A DNA stretch of 64,000 bases from positions 32,011 through 96,010 of the forward strand of contig CAYSCW010000007.1 of the NCBI GenBank assembly GCA_964429795.1, written 5' to 3'. The DNA is from CAYSCW01 sp964429795 (GTDB lineage: Bacteria > Acidobacteriota > Aminicenantia > Aminicenantales > Aminicenantaceae). Positions 24,701-33,484 of the stretch are shown one piece after another (position 1 is the stretch's first letter; every line of letters starts with the position of its first letter). The position numbers and the translations under genes were made by a program. The notes below the pieces were generated by a model that was not told where the DNA came from, made no database searches, and saw only the letters and a program-made list of their open reading frames with translations.

Positions 24701-27355
24701 ATGAGAGCTCAGGAGATAAGAGAGACTTTTTTAGACTTCTTCGAGAAAAAAAAACATAGGATCGTCAATAGTTCATCCCTACTGCCGAAGGAGGACCCCA
24801 CCATTCTCTTCACTAATGCGGGTATGAATCAGTTCAAGAACATCTTTCTGGGGCTTGAAAAACGCAGTTATAAGAGAGCTGCTTCGGTGCAGAAGTGCAT
24901 GCGGGTGAGCGGAAAGCATAACGACTTAGAACAGGTGGGGAAGACCAACAAGCATCATACCTTTTTTGAGATGCTGGGAAATTTTTCCTTTGGTGATTAT
25001 TTTAAGAAAGAAGCCATCGAATTTGCATGGGAGCTGGTTACAGAGATTTATAAAATTGAGAAAGAGAGGATTTTCATCACCGTCTTCAAGGAAGATGATG
25101 AAGCTTTTAAGGCTTGGAACAAGGGAATTGGAATCACTTCTGACAGAATATTTCGCTTTGGTAAGAAAGATAATTACTGGGCCATGGGGGAGACCGGCCC
25201 TTGTGGGCCCTGTTCGGAAATTCACTACGACATTGACTCTGCAGTGGAAGAAGGAAACCTCTCCACTTTGATCGAAAAGGGAAGCGATCGTTTTCTGGAA
25301 TTATGGAATCTAGTTTTTATGCAGTACTATCAGGATGAGAAGGGCAGGCTTCATCCCTTACCCTCACCCTCCATCGACACCGGAATGGGACTGGAGAGGT
25401 TGGCTGTCTGTCTGCAGGGAAAGAGTAGCAGCTTTGAGACAGATCTTTTTACTCCTCTCATCGAAGCGGTCTGCAATCTTTCACAGAGAGAATTTCCCTC
25501 AGATGAGGAAGGAGACATAGCGGTAAAAATCATCGCCGATCACATCCGGGCGATCACCTTCTTGATCGGAGACGGCATCATGCCCTCCAACGAAGGTCGA
25601 GGATATGTGTTGCGCAGGCTGATTCGGCGGGCTTATCGTAACGGCAATCTGCTGGGGCTGGAAGAACCCTTCCTCTACAAAATGGTGGGAGTAGTCTGCG
25701 ATGTTATGAAAGATTCTTACCCCGAGCTTCTCTCTTCGGCCACCTACATATCAAAACTTTGTCTTTCTGAAGAAAGCCGCTTTTCCGCCACTCTTGCTTC
25801 AGGCTTACGCACATTTCACCAGTATGTCGAACGGACAAGAAAAGAGGGGAAAAGAGTCCTTACCGGTTCTTGGCTTTTTAAACTGTATGATACCTATGGG
25901 TTTCCCCTTGATCTTTCTCAAGATCTGTCCGCTGAAGAAGGCTTTGGAGTCGATGAGAAAGGATTCCACCGGGAACTGGATGAACAACGCCAGAGGGCAC
26001 GACAAAGCTGGAAGGGAGAGGCCTTCCAGAAAGGCAAGCAAATCTATGAAAAGTTCAAGAGTCTTTCAGTGAGGTTTGTGGGCTATGAAAAGTGTGAAAT
26101 CCTTGAGTCAAGAGTGATGGCTCTCATCAAGAACGCAACTCATGCTTCTGAACTCAAGCAAGGAGAAAAGGGAGAGGTCATTCTGGATAAGACACCATTC
26201 TATGCGGAAGCAGGGGGCCAGATTGGGGATAAAGGCATACTGAAGAATCCTCATTTTTCCGGAGTAGTCAACAACACCTATTATCCTATTCCTGAATTAA
26301 TCGTTCATAAGATCGAAGTTCTCTCTGGTAAAGTCAGGGTTAATGACAAAGTAGAAGCCTCCATCGATATCTCCCTCCGCAATGCCATCAGTTACAACCA
26401 CACTGCCACCCATCTTCTCCACGCTTCCCTGAGACAGATCCTTGGAGATCACATCAAACAGGCAGGTTCGCTTGTCTCTCCCACCAGATTGAGGTTTGAT
26501 TTTACCCATTTCTCTGCCTTGACACCTGAGGAGTTAAGACAGGTTGAATCGTTAGTAAACCAGAAAATCAGAGAAAATATCATGGTTAAAACAGAGATCA
26601 CAACCCTGGAACAAGGGCTGAAGAAAGGAGCTGTGGCTATCTTTGAAGAAAAATACGGGGAAAAAGTCAGGATGGTGACCATCGATGAATTCAGCAAAGA
26701 GCTCTGTGGCGGGGTGCATGTTCACTCTACAGGAGAGATCGGATTGTTCAAGATCGTTTCAGAATCCAGTGTGGCAGCAGGAATGCGAAGGATTGAAGCC
26801 CTCACAGGGGAAGAAGCGCTAAAGTACGTCCAGGAAAGCGAATATCTTCTGAACGAGATCCAACACACCTTAAACACCTCAAAGAAAGATCTCCTTCATC
26901 AGATTGACAAGTTAAAAGACGCCTTGAAGGAAAAGGAGAGAGAGAGCAGGGCCTTGCGGCAAAAAATGACATCTTTACGGATAAAAAAGGAAGTAGAAGA
27001 AGTCAAAAAGGTCAAAGGGATATCAGTTATCATCAAGCGCGTGGAAGGATTGAGCAATGCCGAACTCAGAGGGCTAGCCGATACTCTCAAGAAAAAATTA
27101 GGGACAGGAATAGTCATTCTTGCCACCACCTCAAACAGCAAAGTTTTCCTGGTGGTCTCTGTCTCTAAAGATCTGACAAAAAGATTCAGGGCCAATGCCT
27201 TTATCATGAAGATCGCTCCCGCCATTGGGGGTGGAGGAGGAGGCCGGCCTGATTTTGCCCAGGCTGGAGGAACAAAACCGGAAAAGCTGGATCAGATTCT
27301 TCAGGATATTCCAAAAGAATTAGAAAAAGCGATTGAATTGAGTAAAGAGCTTTGA
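24701..27355 (+). CDS. alaS: Alanyl-tRNA synthetase
   Basis: This 884-residue class II enzyme charges and proofreads tRNA-Ala. The N-terminal motif 1 region IRETFLDFFEKKKH, LLPKEDPTILFTNAGMNQFK, motif 2 and GETGPCGPCSEIHYD are followed by the tRNA-recognition domain, the editing domain with NHTATHLLHASLR and CGGVHV zinc ligands, a coiled coil (about 720-770) and the C-Ala domain ending GGGGGGRPDFAQAGG. Length and architecture are standard. It is preceded closely by pilT. Confidence 0.97.
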   Translation: MRAQEIRETFLDFFEKKKHRIVNSSSLLPKEDPTILFTNAGMNQFKNIFLGLEKRSYKRAASVQKCMRVSGKHNDLEQVGKTNKHHTFFEMLGNFSFGDYFKKEAIEFAWELVTEIYKIEKERIFITVFKEDDEAFKAWNKGIGITSDRIFRFGKKDNYWAMGETGPCGPCSEIHYDIDSAVEEGNLSTLIEKGSDRFLELWNLVFMQYYQDEKGRLHPLPSPSIDTGMGLERLAVCLQGKSSSFETDLFTPLIEAVCNLSQREFPSDEEGDIAVKIIADHIRAITFLIGDGIMPSNEGRGYVLRRLIRRAYRNGNLLGLEEPFLYKMVGVVCDVMKDSYPELLSSATYISKLCLSEESRFSATLASGLRTFHQYVERTRKEGKRVLTGSWLFKLYDTYGFPLDLSQDLSAEEGFGVDEKGFHRELDEQRQRARQSWKGEAFQKGKQIYEKFKSLSVRFVGYEKCEILESRVMALIKNATHASELKQGEKGEVILDKTPFYAEAGGQIGDKGILKNPHFSGVVNNTYYPIPELIVHKIEVLSGKVRVNDKVEASIDISLRNAISYNHTATHLLHASLRQILGDHIKQAGSLVSPTRLRFDFTHFSALTPEELRQVESLVNQKIRENIMVKTEITTLEQGLKKGAVAIFEEKYGEKVRMVTIDEFSKELCGGVHVHSTGEIGLFKIVSESSVAAGMRRIEALTGEEALKYVQESEYLLNEIQHTLNTSKKDLLHQIDKLKDALKEKERESRALRQKMTSLRIKKEVEEVKKVKGISVIIKRVEGLSNAELRGLADTLKKKLGTGIVILATTSNSKVFLVVSVSKDLTKRFRANAFIMKIAPAIGGGGGGRPDFAQAGGTKPEKLDQILQDIPKELEKAIELSKEL

Positions 27356-27439
27356 ATAATAAAAATAATCGCTTAAATCACCCTAAAAGAGGATTGATTT
27401 CAAGCTTTTATTGTGTCAACATGAAATCAGTCGATTTTG

Positions 27440-28033
27440 ATGATGAAGAAGAAGGCTTTTTGCGCTCTGAACATGCTGCTCTTAGGATTTTTTCTTCTTT
27501 TTTCTCTCTCTGATGGGAAAGCAGAAGATAAATCCACTTCACTTCTGGAGAACAGGTACCACGGGATCGTCAATACAGTAGCAAAAAGATATTATCTTCC
27601 TCCCGAGCTTATCCATTCCATCATCCGTGCAGAGTCCAACTATGATCCCTTTGCTATTTCACCCAAAGGAGCCATGGGGCTCATGCAGCTCATGCCCGAG
27701 ACGGCAAAAATCTACAAGGTGAACAATGTGTTTGATCCTCAGGACAATATCGAAGGCGGGGTCAAGTACCTGAACGACTTGATCAAGCTTTTCAACAGTG
27801 ACACGGATTTGGTTTTGGCTGCCTACAACGCCGGCCAGGAAGCTGTCAAGAAATATGGAGGTATCCCCCCTTACCCAGAAACAAAGAGTTATATTAAAAA
27901 CGTGATGCGCACCTACTCAAGGCCAACCATAAAAACGAAGACAATCATTTATAAATTTTACGATGAATCTGGGAGGTTGGTGCTGACTAACATACCTTAT
28001 ATCTATTCACTTCAGAAGAAAAAGAAAGAGTGA
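27440..28033 (+). CDS. Secreted lytic transglycosylase (SLT/Slt70-like domain)
   Basis: This protein of about 197 residues cleaves the MurNAc-GlcNAc bond of peptidoglycan. A signal peptide (about residues 1-28) leads to a lysozyme-like domain with the catalytic Glu in IIRAESNYDPFAIS, then PKGAMGLMQLMPETA, EGGVKYLNDL and AAYNAGQEAVKKYGG. A short C-terminal extension (YKFYDESGRLVLTN) resembles the DUF4124-like tail found on some of these enzymes. ATG at 27440 or 27443 are equivalent choices; the TTG at 27437 is also in frame. The ribosome site is weak. It converges with the lipid-kinase gene. Confidence 0.92.
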   Translation: MMKKKAFCALNMLLLGFFLLFSLSDGKAEDKSTSLLENRYHGIVNTVAKRYYLPPELIHSIIRAESNYDPFAISPKGAMGLMQLMPETAKIYKVNNVFDPQDNIEGGVKYLNDLIKLFNSDTDLVLAAYNAGQEAVKKYGGIPPYPETKSYIKNVMRTYSRPTIKTKTIIYKFYDESGRLVLTNIPYIYSLQKKKKE

Positions 28034-28042
28034 GGAGCCTCT

Positions 28043-28978
28043 TTAGATATATCCCTTGACCAAAAAGTTGCGGGGAATAACCTCAAAAACAGCAGGTAGT
28101 TTCCCCAGTTGTTCTCCGTCCAACTCAATCAAGATATCTTTGTCTCCTTCTTCGGGATAGGCTTCAATCCTGCGTCCTCGAATCAGAGTAATTCTAGGAT
28201 GGGAAAGATGAGAGCCTGTGTAGATTTTCCAGACATTCCTGAGGAATTCCATGACCTTCATCCCTTTAACCAAGACCACATCGAACAGTCCATCGTCGAG
28301 CTTGGCTTGGGGAGCGATCTTCATCCCTTTACCGAAAATACGTCCGTTGGACACCGTCCCTATCAGATATTCCTCTATCGGTAATTCCTCTCCATCGATC
28401 TTTATCCTCACCCTCTTGTTTTTGTATGAAAAGAATGTGGAAAGCAAACACCGGAGGTAGGAAGAGGCTTTGCGTTTCATCCTGTTCTCGTTGACTTTTT
28501 TAACCACCTCACCTCCGATGCCAAAATCGGCCACATTCAGGAAGTATCTTTCCTCTCCTTCGCCAGAATGATTCCTGTAGTGTACTCTTCCTATGTCTAT
28601 CCAAGAAGAGGGAGCTTGAGTGATCACCCTCAGGGCTTGCCTCAGGTTGAGAGGGATGTTGAGGCTGCGGATAAGATCACAGCCAGACCCAGAGGGCACG
28701 ATTCCTAACACAGTATCAGGATTGATGATTCTTTGGTTTTCGTAAAAGCCGTTGGCGATTTCGTTGATAGTGCCATCGCCGCCTACTCCTACGATGAGTT
28801 CTGTGCCCTCTTTTATGGCATCTCTTGATATTTCGATTGCCTGAAGAGGCTTTTCTGTGAATTCATACTTGAATTCCTTGAGAAAAGTCTTAAGGGCTTC
28901 CCTAATCTGGTTCCATCTTCTTTTGGTTCGTCCCTTGTTCGATTCAGGGTTGACGATCACCCGAGTCTTTAGGAACAT
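28043..28978 (-). CDS. Diacylglycerol/lipid kinase (DagK/YegS family)
   Basis: A 311-residue lipid kinase. The N-terminal catalytic domain has VIVNPESNKGRTKRRW, VGVGGDGTINEIANGF (the GGDGT nucleotide loop) and GIVPSGSGCDLIRSLNIP. The beta-sandwich C-domain has the metal-site-like LDDGLFDVVLVKG and the end LDGEQLGKLPAVFEVIPR. Substrates in the family are diacylglycerol, sphingoid or undecaprenol-type lipids; which one applies here cannot be told. Its start overlaps the end of the upstream membrane-protein gene by 35 bases, so translation is likely coupled. Confidence 0.92.
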   Translation of the reverse strand: MFLKTRVIVNPESNKGRTKRRWNQIREALKTFLKEFKYEFTEKPLQAIEISRDAIKEGTELIVGVGGDGTINEIANGFYENQRIINPDTVLGIVPSGSGCDLIRSLNIPLNLRQALRVITQAPSSWIDIGRVHYRNHSGEGEERYFLNVADFGIGGEVVKKVNENRMKRKASSYLRCLLSTFFSYKNKRVRIKIDGEELPIEEYLIGTVSNGRIFGKGMKIAPQAKLDDGLFDVVLVKGMKVMEFLRNVWKIYTGSHLSHPRITLIRGRRIEAYPEEGDKDILIELDGEQLGKLPAVFEVIPRNFLVKGYI

Positions 28979-29465
28979 CTATTGCTCCTTCTTGTGCTTG
29001 AGTGGTTTTCTTGCCAAAAATTGAGATACCGATGATCCCTCCCAAGGCTCCCAAGATGGAAAAAATAACGGCGGAGATTAAAAGTCCTAGCATGAACATA
29101 GAGGCAGAAGTTTCAAAAGTGCCTTTCTCCATCCATCTCTCCCAGCCAGAGGGCATTTCCTCTGTATACTCGGCAACTCTTTCCATAATCCTCTGAACAA
29201 AGGCGCTGTTGATGGCATGAAAGGGAATGCTGATGAAGGCATCCACAACCGCAGCTATGACTCCAGCAAAAATACCAACAATTGCCCCGTCCCCGGCAGT
29301 TAAAGCCACCGGAGAGTCCTTGACCAGCATATAGGAGGCGATCATCGCTCCCCCAATAATCCACAAACAGCAGAGGCAGTTAACAAAAGGAATTGCTGAA
29401 AGGACTCCTGCTACTGCGCCACCGACCAAAGCAGGGGCCAACATACCAGGCTTTTGCGCGTTCAT
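28944..29465 (-). CDS. Small integral membrane protein, function unknown
   Basis: A 173-residue protein with glycine- and alanine-rich hydrophobic segments at about 9-30, 33-50, 60-82 and 122-148, the pattern of four membrane helices. A soluble loop (about 85-118, with WERWMEKGTFE) separates the last two, and a hydrophilic tail ends in DSGDRQP. FVNCLCCLWIIGG puts three cysteines in the second helix. It resembles DUF4199/DUF5518-like small membrane proteins only in general character. It overlaps the lipid-kinase gene and is probably its operon partner. Confidence 0.7.
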   Translation of the reverse strand: MNAQKPGMLAPALVGGAVAGVLSAIPFVNCLCCLWIIGGAMIASYMLVKDSPVALTAGDGAIVGIFAGVIAAVVDAFISIPFHAINSAFVQRIMERVAEYTEEMPSGWERWMEKGTFETSASMFMLGLLISAVIFSILGALGGIIGISIFGKKTTQAQEGAIDVPKDSGDRQP

Positions 29466-29543
29466 CTTTCCTCCTCTATTGGTCGTTTTTCTTATTCTAT
29501 TTTGTTTTCCTGCTCAATTTCAAGGAATATTTTTGTCTGGATT

Positions 29544-29721
29544 GCATCTTCATTTCCATGATAGCTAATGATGAGGGATATAATCAATCAGAGCGGCGGT
29601 TCCCCTTCCATCCTCGCCAAAGACCCTCCCACCCTTCACTATGGGCTTCGGATGGACAGGAACCGCCGCCTCACAACATGACTGGATGAAATATTTTCAA
29701 TTATCACGGAAATGGAGATGC
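29544..29721. repeat. Palindromic repeat, copy 4 (complete T-K-T unit)
   Basis: The clearest complete unit, 178 bases. The left end GCATCTTCATTTCCATGATA and right end TATCACGGAAATGGAGATGC are imperfect terminal inverted repeats (about 17 of 19 pairs). The K core with arms GCGGCGGTTCC and GGAACCGCCGC spans 29594-29668. It lies in the 430-base space between the small membrane protein and the DUF2085 gene, beside an inverted Q element. Confidence 0.75.
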
Positions 29722-29745
29722 GAAAATAATCATCAACAAATTCTC

Positions 29746-29912
29746 AACAGTCAGGCAAGCTTATGAGGAAGTCATCCGGAGGCGAGCGGGCATGGTTCCT
29801 CGAAGAGGAGAGCGAGCCGAGGAATAAGCGGATTTTCCTCGCAGGGGAAAATCAGCGGGCTGACGAATCAGCTTACCTGACTGTCCCCAAAATCATCACG
29901 GAAATGAAGATG
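29746..29912. repeat. Q element in reverse orientation followed by a T end
   Basis: Q runs from AACAGTCAGG at 29746 to CCTGACTGT at 29884, 139 bases, reversed relative to the copies at 4940 and 8093. It has an internal GATTTTCC...GGGGAAAATC hairpin. A further T end (ATCATCACGGAAATGAAGATGC, 29890-29911) follows and overlaps the 3' end of the DUF2085 gene. An open frame crossing Q on the plus strand (29763-29954) is shared with copy 2 but is best read as a by-product of the repeat. Confidence 0.7.
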
Positions 29913-30453
29913 CTTGCTTTTGCCTTTCTTTTTGTCTTTTTATCGTTAAAGTGATAAGCAAATCCGATATTCCGGCGATAAAATAGAAGGGAAGTATTAC
30001 TCCCCAGATGAGTCCAAGGACAAACCTTGGCCAGTTTGGGGTGGTCCAGAGATGAATAAAATTTCCCAGGGTATCAATCCCAATGGGGATAGTGACTAGG
30101 AAAAAGGAGCGGTTGGAAGGCAGGCGGAGGGAGGAGAATCCGTTCAAGAGGGGAAACAACAGCAGGCCTGCTAAAAATCCAGAATAAATGCCCAGACAAC
30201 GGGCACAGACAGCAAGGGGATAGCCAAAGCAGAAGAAAGACCGACCTGGAATCTGATGACAAAGAGGTGAAAAGAGGGCATAGACGTACATATCCAAAGA
30301 GGAGGATTGACTTTTTAAATAAGGAGCAAAGAAGATTCCTCCTATCCAGATAAGGGTCCCAGCGCAAGTGAAGAAATAGACCAACCGAATTTTCTGAGTT
30401 TTCGTCGATAAGAACTTTTTCCCCATTAATCTGCCTAGCGCAGGCCTCTCCAT
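29896..30453 (-). CDS. DUF2085 family integral membrane protein
   Basis: A 185-residue membrane protein with the DUF2085 signature in CHQIPGRSFFCFGYPLAVC followed by ARCLGIYSGFLAG (three conserved Cys around CHQxPxRS and CARC). Several hydrophobic helices follow, and the tail is basic (RQKERQKQASSFP). The ATG at 30453 lies within the end of the upstream gene (overlap of 19 bases); a second ATG at 30426 is possible. Function unknown; the Cys/His set hints at metal or redox binding. The last codons and TGA stop are supplied by the T end of the adjacent repeat. Confidence 0.85.
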   Translation of the reverse strand: MERPALGRLMGKKFLSTKTQKIRLVYFFTCAGTLIWIGGIFFAPYLKSQSSSLDMYVYALFSPLCHQIPGRSFFCFGYPLAVCARCLGIYSGFLAGLLLFPLLNGFSSLRLPSNRSFFLVTIPIGIDTLGNFIHLWTTPNWPRFVLGLIWGVILPFYFIAGISDLLITLTIKRQKERQKQASSFP

Positions 30454-31592
30454 CTGAGAAAAGAGAGATATCCTATCAGGATGAGAAAGTTGATGGTGAT
30501 TACCGACCAGGACATAAACCTGGCGTAGAATTCTCTCCCTAGAAGATCGTAGAGGGAAAAGGCGACAATGGAGAAATTGAGAATGAGAAATCCTCTCCAG
30601 AATTTGGAATAATCAAAGAAATGAACGGCACAGATCATGACACCTAGAATTGAAATGAGAAGGGTATAGTCCCAGCCGAGAGGCGAGATGAGAGGAATCA
30701 AGACGAGGAGGATAGAACAATCCAGAAGTAAAGCTTCTTTTCTTCCCTTTCCTTTCAAAACAAGAATCAAGAGCAGAAAGGCGAGTAAGCTCACTCCGGT
30801 AGCGAAGACTAAAAGAGAGAGTTTTTGATTTCCAGTCCATTTCATGAGCATTCCCAGGAAGGAGATATTATCTTGTGAATCGAGCAGAGAAGGGGTGGAG
30901 TGGGAAAGCGATGAAATCCATTCCCGAAGCACTCTGATATTGCCACTGAAACCGTAGAAAAATGAAGGAACAATCAGGGAAAGAGCTAGAAAGATCAATC
31001 CGCTCAATAAAGATTTCCATTTTTTCTTGAGGATAAGGTAAGGAAGAAAGATCAAGGCATAGGGCTTGAGCGCTGAGGCCAATCCCCAGATGGCTCCTCC
31101 CCAGCAGGCTGCCCGGGAGGGGGGAAATTTTTTTTCTTCAGAGATAAAAGTCCAGATCATCAACACCAACAACATGGATATAAAAGTATTGATCTGCCCG
31201 AGCTGTAGCTCCCGTAGAAAATACCGGGCAAGGATCAGAAGAGGGAAAAGAGTATAGAGGAAAGATCTGTGTTGGATATGACAAAGATTTCGACAGAGCA
31301 AAATGAGTAAGAAGGAGGAAAGGATGATTACCACATACCAGATCGTTTTGGCTGCGGTTAAGGGAATAAATGATAAGGGAACATACAAAAGAGCCGAAAA
31401 AGGGGAATATTTGAATTGGTAATGCCCGTCTTCGATCCGGTAGAGGGTTTCTCCTGAACTCAGTCTTTTGCCTGCTTTGTAGTTGACTTCGAAATCGACC
31501 ATCTCATCCTTGATCCTGATAGAAAAAACCAAGAAGAGAGTAACGATTCCTAAGATAATCCAGAAAAGAGAAGACCTTTTCGAAAGAATCAC
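30435..31592 (-). CDS. GT87/DUF2029-family membrane glycosyltransferase
   Basis: A 385-residue protein with about ten hydrophobic segments. It has the features of the GT-C mannosyltransferase-like family GT87: an acidic residue after the first helix (DFEVNYKAGKRLSSGETLYR), YSPFSALLYVPLSFIP, LGQINTFISMLLVL and GLASALKPYALIFLPYLILKKKW. Such enzymes move sugars from polyprenyl-phosphate donors to envelope glycolipids or glycans on the outer face of the inner membrane. Donor and acceptor are unknown. It overlaps the DUF2085 gene. Confidence 0.82.
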   Translation of the reverse strand: MILSKRSSLFWIILGIVTLFLVFSIRIKDEMVDFEVNYKAGKRLSSGETLYRIEDGHYQFKYSPFSALLYVPLSFIPLTAAKTIWYVVIILSSFLLILLCRNLCHIQHRSFLYTLFPLLILARYFLRELQLGQINTFISMLLVLMIWTFISEEKKFPPSRAACWGGAIWGLASALKPYALIFLPYLILKKKWKSLLSGLIFLALSLIVPSFFYGFSGNIRVLREWISSLSHSTPSLLDSQDNISFLGMLMKWTGNQKLSLLVFATGVSLLAFLLLILVLKGKGRKEALLLDCSILLVLIPLISPLGWDYTLLISILGVMICAVHFFDYSKFWRGFLILNFSIVAFSLYDLLGREFYARFMSWSVITINFLILIGYLSFLRWRGLR

Positions 31593-31647
31593 TTTTCCAA
31601 GCTACCGGAGCTTGAAATTTTTGTCAAACCAAAAAGTGATAAAAAAT

Positions 31648-31746
31648 CCTCCCACTCTTCACAATGGGCCTCAGATGGACAGGAACCACCGCCTCACTAC
31701 CAAACTGGATGAAATATATTTTCACTCATCACAGAAATTGCGATGC
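31648..31746. repeat. Palindromic repeat, copy 5 (5'-truncated K plus right T end)
   Basis: This starts within K (CCTCCCACTCTTCACAATGGG), continues through GATGGACAGGAACCACCGCC and ends with the T end TCACTCATCACAGAAATTGCGATGC. The left K arm and left T end are missing. It lies in the 251-base divergent space between the GT87 and protease genes. Confidence 0.65.
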
Positions 31747-31766
31747 TATCTGTATTCTTAAAGAAT

Positions 31767-31795
31767 TTGACAGAGTCTTGTTTAACATGTAAATT
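31767..31795 (+). promoter_or_regulatory. Promoter of the HtrA-like/TPR gene
   Basis: TTGACA at 31767-31772, a 17-base spacer and TAAATT at 31790-31795, 48 bases before the ATG at 31844. It is placed 34 bases after the CATCAC of the preceding repeat end, the same spacing as at 15192. Confidence 0.6.
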
Positions 31796-31843
31796 TGTTT
31801 TAGCCATCTGTGATCTATCATAAGGTTTAAAGGAGGAGTTCTC

Positions 31844-33377
31844 ATGAAATTCAATGCAAGAAAAGCAATGATCGCCTTTACCCTACTTTTGTTTTCATCC
31901 TCTGGGCTTTTCTCACAGGTAATGGATTCCTCATCAGTCATGGAAATGAACAAGGAAGGAATTGTGTCCTTCGTCACCTATGGAGAGGATAAGGTTGTGA
32001 TATCCAGGGCCACAGGGTTTGCTATCGGCCAAGATGTTATGATTACAGCCTATCATATGGTTAGTGCAATCGCCTCAGCAGAGGGAAGAAGTTATGAAGG
32101 CAAGAAAGTCAAGATCGAGGGCATTTTGGGTGTTGACAGGAATTTTGATATCGCCATAGTAAAAATAAAGGGGAAGCTAACACCTCTGAGTATGGGAAAA
32201 TCTGAGGAACTGGCTGCGGGGAAAAAGGTTATCGCTCTGGGAAGCAATGAATCAGGAGATGTTATCTTCTCTGAGGGAGAGGTTAGGAATTTTCTGAATC
32301 TCTCAGTAACAGAAAGAGTCATCACCACATCTCTTGCCGTGCCAGAGACTTTTTGTGGAGGCCCGCTTTTGGATATGAACGGGAAAGTTATGGGAATGAT
32401 CATCTTTTTGGATAGAGGATCAAAATTTGTCCTTCCCTCAAACACGTTGATAAAGCTCTCCAAACAGGGGAAAGAGACCAAATTCAAAGACTGGAAGTAC
32501 GAGGATTACTTTACAACTCTGGAAGGAGCTTCTCTTGCCGGACGAGTGTTTGCTTTGATGGATGAGACGGGGAAAGCACAAAGGTTTTTGGAAAAAGTCA
32601 CAGAACTTAACCCGCAGGACGTTGAGGCTCATGCTCTTCTCTCTTCTGTCTACACAAAAGAAAGAAATTATGAAGCTGCTATTTCCTCCTTCAAGAAGGT
32701 CATTGAACTGGATAATACTCGCGACAGTGCTTATTATGGTTTAGGAATTGTTTATTTAAGGACGAGGAATTACCAGGAGGCTATTTCCGCTTTGGAGAAG
32801 GCGGTTGAGCTTAATCTTGGCAATAAAGAGGCCTACTCCTACATAGGAAACGCCTTTGAAGAGCTCAGGGATTTTGCCAAGGCAGCCGAAGCTTATGAGA
32901 AGTATGTGGTTTCTTCCCCTGAAGACCCCTGGATGGGTTATCTGCGTCTGGGATTGAACCGGATGGAATTGCAAGAATATGAGAAAGCGGCCGAAGCCTT
33001 CCTTAAGGCCTTGGAAAAAAAGCCTCAAGATATCAAAACTAACTACAACCTGGCTCAAGCCTACCAGAATGCGGGCCATTACGAAAAGGCAGAAGAAATT
33101 TATAACAAACTGGCTGAGCTCAATCCTGAAGATGCGCCTGTTTATTACAGGACAATTCTCATGATGTATGATCAAGCGGGGCTGCAAGACCAAGCTATCG
33201 AGGCTGCCAGGAAGTTAATTCAATTGAACCCAAATAGCGAAATCAATATCTATAATTTGGGAATCATGTTTATGAAGCTGGAAAGGTACGATGAAGCCGT
33301 CCAGACGTTTCAGGATGTGCTGGCCATCAATCCCAATTATGAGTCATCTTACTATAACATCGGATTTTGCTATTCCA
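31844..33377 (+). CDS. Secreted trypsin-fold (HtrA-like) protein with TPR array, Cys at nucleophile position; 3' end in gap
   Basis: 511 residues are visible before the N run. A signal peptide (about 1-25) precedes a chymotrypsin-like domain (about 35-205) in which H71 (ITAYHMV) and D102 (NFDIAIVKI) fit the catalytic pair. The nucleophile position is C171 in TFCGGPLLDMNG, where the family has GNSGGPL; the codon is TGT. About eight TPR repeats follow (from about 244), reaching the gap. The gene must end within it, since the next reading frame has a stop at 33479. AAAGGAGG precedes ATG. It may be a cysteine-type protease or a catalytically altered binding module for envelope proteins. Confidence 0.85.
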
Positions 33378-33477
33378 NNNNNNNNNNNNNNNNNNNNNNN
33401 NNNNNNNNNNNNNNNNNNNNNNNNNNNNNNNNNNNNNNNNNNNNNNNNNNNNNNNNNNNNNNNNNNNNNNNNNNNNN
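33378..33477. other. Assembly gap (100 N)
   Basis: Exactly 100 N, the conventional placeholder for a gap of unknown size. It interrupts the TPR array, a repeat type that commonly breaks short-read assemblies. Confidence 0.95.
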
Positions 33478-33484
33478 TTGAGTT

